A DNA stretch of 7,273 bases from Methanoregula sp. UBA247 (GTDB taxonomy: Archaea > Halobacteriota > Methanomicrobia > Methanomicrobiales > Methanospirillaceae). The translations under genes were made by a program, and so were the position numbers. The stretch lies in NCBI GenBank assembly GCA_002495055.1, contig DADR01000012.1:1-7273 (forward strand). Reading direction: 5' to 3'. The notes below the pieces were generated by a model, which saw nothing but the letters and a program-made list of their open reading frames with translations, was not told the origin of the DNA and searched no databases. Below are positions 5,594-7,273 of the stretch, one piece after another. Within the stretch, counting starts at the first letter, position 1. Each line of letters starts with the position of its first letter.

Positions 5594-7273
5594 TTACTCC
5601 GGTTTAATCTCCGGATGGAATACATGAGATAACCGGATAATATCAGCTGGTGCACCAATCACGATCGCCTCATCATCTGGTTCAAGGGTGACATCTCCTG
5701 AAGGATTTGCAATAACCTCTCCTTTTCTCCGGATAGCGAGAATTGAAACAGCGTACTCTTTTCTGACATTGATCCGGGAGAGACTCTCTCCATTTATCGA
5801 TGATTCCGGAATCACCCTGAGGGCGGTGATATCCACATTAGGGATAGTGCGTTTAATATCAGATATATCAGCGGAAGGTTCAGCTGGGCTTCGCAACACC
5901 TGGTATGAATCTGCACGGATATCATGGATGAACTGTTCGACAGTCCCTCTGGGGATCAGGTATTTTTTCAGCACCCGAGAGAAGATCTCAACTGAGGTCT
6001 CGAACTCTTCGGGGATAACCTCATCGGCACCCAGCTCACTGAGGACTTTTACTTCAGGGAGAAACTGGGTCCGGACAATGAGGTAAATATTTGGGTTCAT
6101 CGATCGGGCAATACGCGTAATTGCCCGGGTTGAAAACGGATCGTTGATGGCAACGACCAGGATCCGGGCTTGTTCGACACGGGCGTGGGAAAGGATGGAT
6201 TCATTAGTGGCATCGCCAAAGAATATCGGTTCACCCTTCTTATGTTCCTCATCTACGGTATCCGGGTTCATGTCAATAATCATATACGGGATATTTCCGA
6301 TCCTTGCCACCTTTGCAAGATGCCTCCCGTTGAGACCATACCCGACAATGATTACATGATCCGAAAGCTGCGGTTTCGCATTTTTCCCTGGATCCGGCGG
6401 AATACAACCCGCCTTTAACCTGTTACCGATGGGGAGGCGACAGACCCGGTCTGCAACCTGGGGCCCTGCAGCAATAATAAACGGTGTCAGGGCCATTGTT
6501 ATGACCGCAACTGCGAGAAAGAACTGGTCGCTGGTCTCGGTAAAAAAGCCATATTCCTTTCCGGGTACGGAAAGCACGAATGCGAATTCGCCAATGTTGC
6601 AGAGTGCAAGACCAGCGAGTATCGAAGTCCTCAGGGACTGGCCGATAAGCAGCGTACTTCCTGCGGCAATGACTGCCTTGAGGATGAGGATCCCGATTAC
6701 CAGGACAATGATAATGACGGGATTGTTAATAACAAACCAGAGGTTGAGAAGCATACCTACGGAGATGAAAAAGAAACTGGTGAAGATATCCCGGAAGGGA
6801 ATGATGCTGGCAAATGCCTGGTGGAAATATTCCGACTCAGAAAGTGTGAGTCCGGCGAGAAACGCACCCAGTGCGAGCGACAGCCCGAGACTTGAGGAGA
6901 TGTAGGTAATGACAAAGCAGATCAGGATGATGCTCAATAGAAAAATCTCGGAGTTCCTGACACCGGCAATCCGGGTCATTATCTTCGGGAGAACCCAGGC
7001 TGCCACGGCAAGAACAACCGCAAAAAGGAGGATCAGGGTGACGCCAAGACTGATCATTGCCCCAGTGAGATCCGCCTCGTGACCTGCGAGGATGGGAAGG
7101 GCAATGAGCATGGGTACAGTCACAATATCCTGATAGAGTGATATCCCGAGCGTTGATCTCGCATAGGGCGTGTTGACTTCCGCCCTTTCCTGAAATATTT
7201 TTAAGGTGATTGTTGTACTGCTGTGACATATCAGGAAACCAAAAAACAATGCTCTGTAGAAAACCTCAACGAT
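5594..7273 (-). CDS. Second KefB-like CPA2 antiporter with RCK domains (N-terminus beyond the window)
   Basis: The frame is open to the window edge, giving 559 visible residues. Alignment with the first antiporter shows about 108 N-terminal residues missing, so the TTG at 7249 is internal and not the start. Numbering from the edge, the membrane domain covers 1 to about 275, with the QD motif at 48-49 (GISLYQDIVTVP), the conserved K at 199 and R at 215. TrkA_N covers about 304-420 (GYGLNG Rossmann loop near 311-316, D at about 334 ending the second strand) and TrkA_C about 475-550. It differs from its neighbour at normally similar sites: ICHSSTTITLK for FSLSSTAIVLK, and ALCNIGEF for ALAQVGEF. 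By eye about 57% of 157 ungapped residues match across TrkA_N and the crossover helix. It should be a K+/H+ or Na+/H+ antiporter gated by nucleotide, with altered ion or regulatory preference. The gene is tail-to-tail with its paralogue. Confidence 0.95.
   Translation of the reverse strand: MVEVFYRALFFGFLICHSSTTITLKIFQERAEVNTPYARSTLGISLYQDIVTVPMLIALPILAGHEADLTGAMISLGVTLILLFAVVLAVAAWVLPKIMTRIAGVRNSEIFLLSIILICFVITYISSSLGLSLALGAFLAGLTLSESEYFHQAFASIIPFRDIFTSFFFISVGMLLNLWFVINNPVIIIVLVIGILILKAVIAAGSTLLIGQSLRTSILAGLALCNIGEFAFVLSVPGKEYGFFTETSDQFFLAVAVITMALTPFIIAAGPQVADRVCRLPIGNRLKAGCIPPDPGKNAKPQLSDHVIIVGYGLNGRHLAKVARIGNIPYMIIDMNPDTVDEEHKKGEPIFFGDATNESILSHARVEQARILVVAINDPFSTRAITRIARSMNPNIYLIVRTQFLPEVKVLSELGADEVIPEEFETSVEIFSRVLKKYLIPRGTVEQFIHDIRADSYQVLRSPAEPSADISDIKRTIPNVDITALRVIPESSINGESLSRINVRKEYAVSILAIRRKGEVIANPSGDVTLEPDDEAIVIGAPADIIRLSHVFHPEIKPE

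Noticed and set aside
5594..5974. Glutathione-gated Kef system as in E. coli
   Set aside because: Both proteins carry a TrkA_C domain that E. coli KefB/KefC lack, no KefF/KefG-like gene is present, and methanogens generally do not make glutathione.
5688..6905. Plus-strand frames opposite the second antiporter (5688-6086, 6144-6359, 6170-6418, 6429-6905)
   Set aside because: They are antisense shadows of a gene that aligns with its paralogue throughout; no promoter or family match supports them.
7247..7249. TTG at 7249 as the start of the second antiporter, implying an N-terminally truncated protein
   Set aside because: The frame continues to the window edge and the extra residues (IVEVFYRA) align with the first antiporter, so the shortness is caused by the window boundary.
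1..7273. CRISPR array, tRNA, insertion sequence or toxin-antitoxin module
   Set aside because: No regularly spaced repeat array, cloverleaf, transposase or terminal inverted repeat was seen. The small gene at 5306-5473 has no partner of toxin or antitoxin character.

Overview
The window looks like chromosomal DNA of a methanogenic euryarchaeon, most likely of the Methanomicrobiales type (Methanoregula or a relative). This is a judgement from protein style and not from a marker gene. It rests on mid-GC genes separated by AT-rich gaps, mostly weak or absent Shine-Dalgarno sites, one archaeal-type TATA placement compatible with a leaderless start, oligo-T stretches in place of hairpin terminators, and the character of the antiporter and M24 peptidase proteins. 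There is no rRNA, tRNA, CRISPR array, transposase or phage gene.

Layout. Positions 1-1103 (+) hold the end of an ABC-2 type export operon: the C-terminus of an ATP-binding subunit, overlapping by ATGA with a complete 253-residue permease. Positions 1104-1509 are a convergent gap carrying a low-complexity, GAG/TGAGCG-rich segment followed by an AT-rich, oligo-T stretch. Positions 1510-2694 (-) encode a complete M24 metallopeptidase (Xaa-Pro dipeptidase/aminopeptidase-like) with all five metal ligands. Positions 2695-3226 are a long AT-rich divergent gap full of short repeats, holding a possible 50-codon minus-strand gene. Positions 3227-5242 (+) encode a complete KefB-like CPA2 cation:proton antiporter with a C-terminal RCK module (TrkA_N plus TrkA_C). 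Positions 5306-5473 (-) hold a probable 55-residue charged helical protein. Positions 5594-7273 (-) encode a second KefB-like antiporter of the same architecture, cut by the window edge before its N-terminus.

How the genes fit together. The two antiporters are tail-to-tail paralogues, about 55-60% identical by eye through the nucleotide-binding domain, but they differ in residues of the membrane domain and of the nucleotide pocket. They are therefore more likely specialised partners (different ion, pH or ligand response) than redundant copies. The small protein lies between them and reads in the direction of the second antiporter. The ABC exporter and the peptidase have no evident functional link to the antiporters. 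Most of the window is ordinary. The antiporter pair with its small intervening gene, and the repeat-rich gap upstream of the first antiporter, are the parts most worth a second look.
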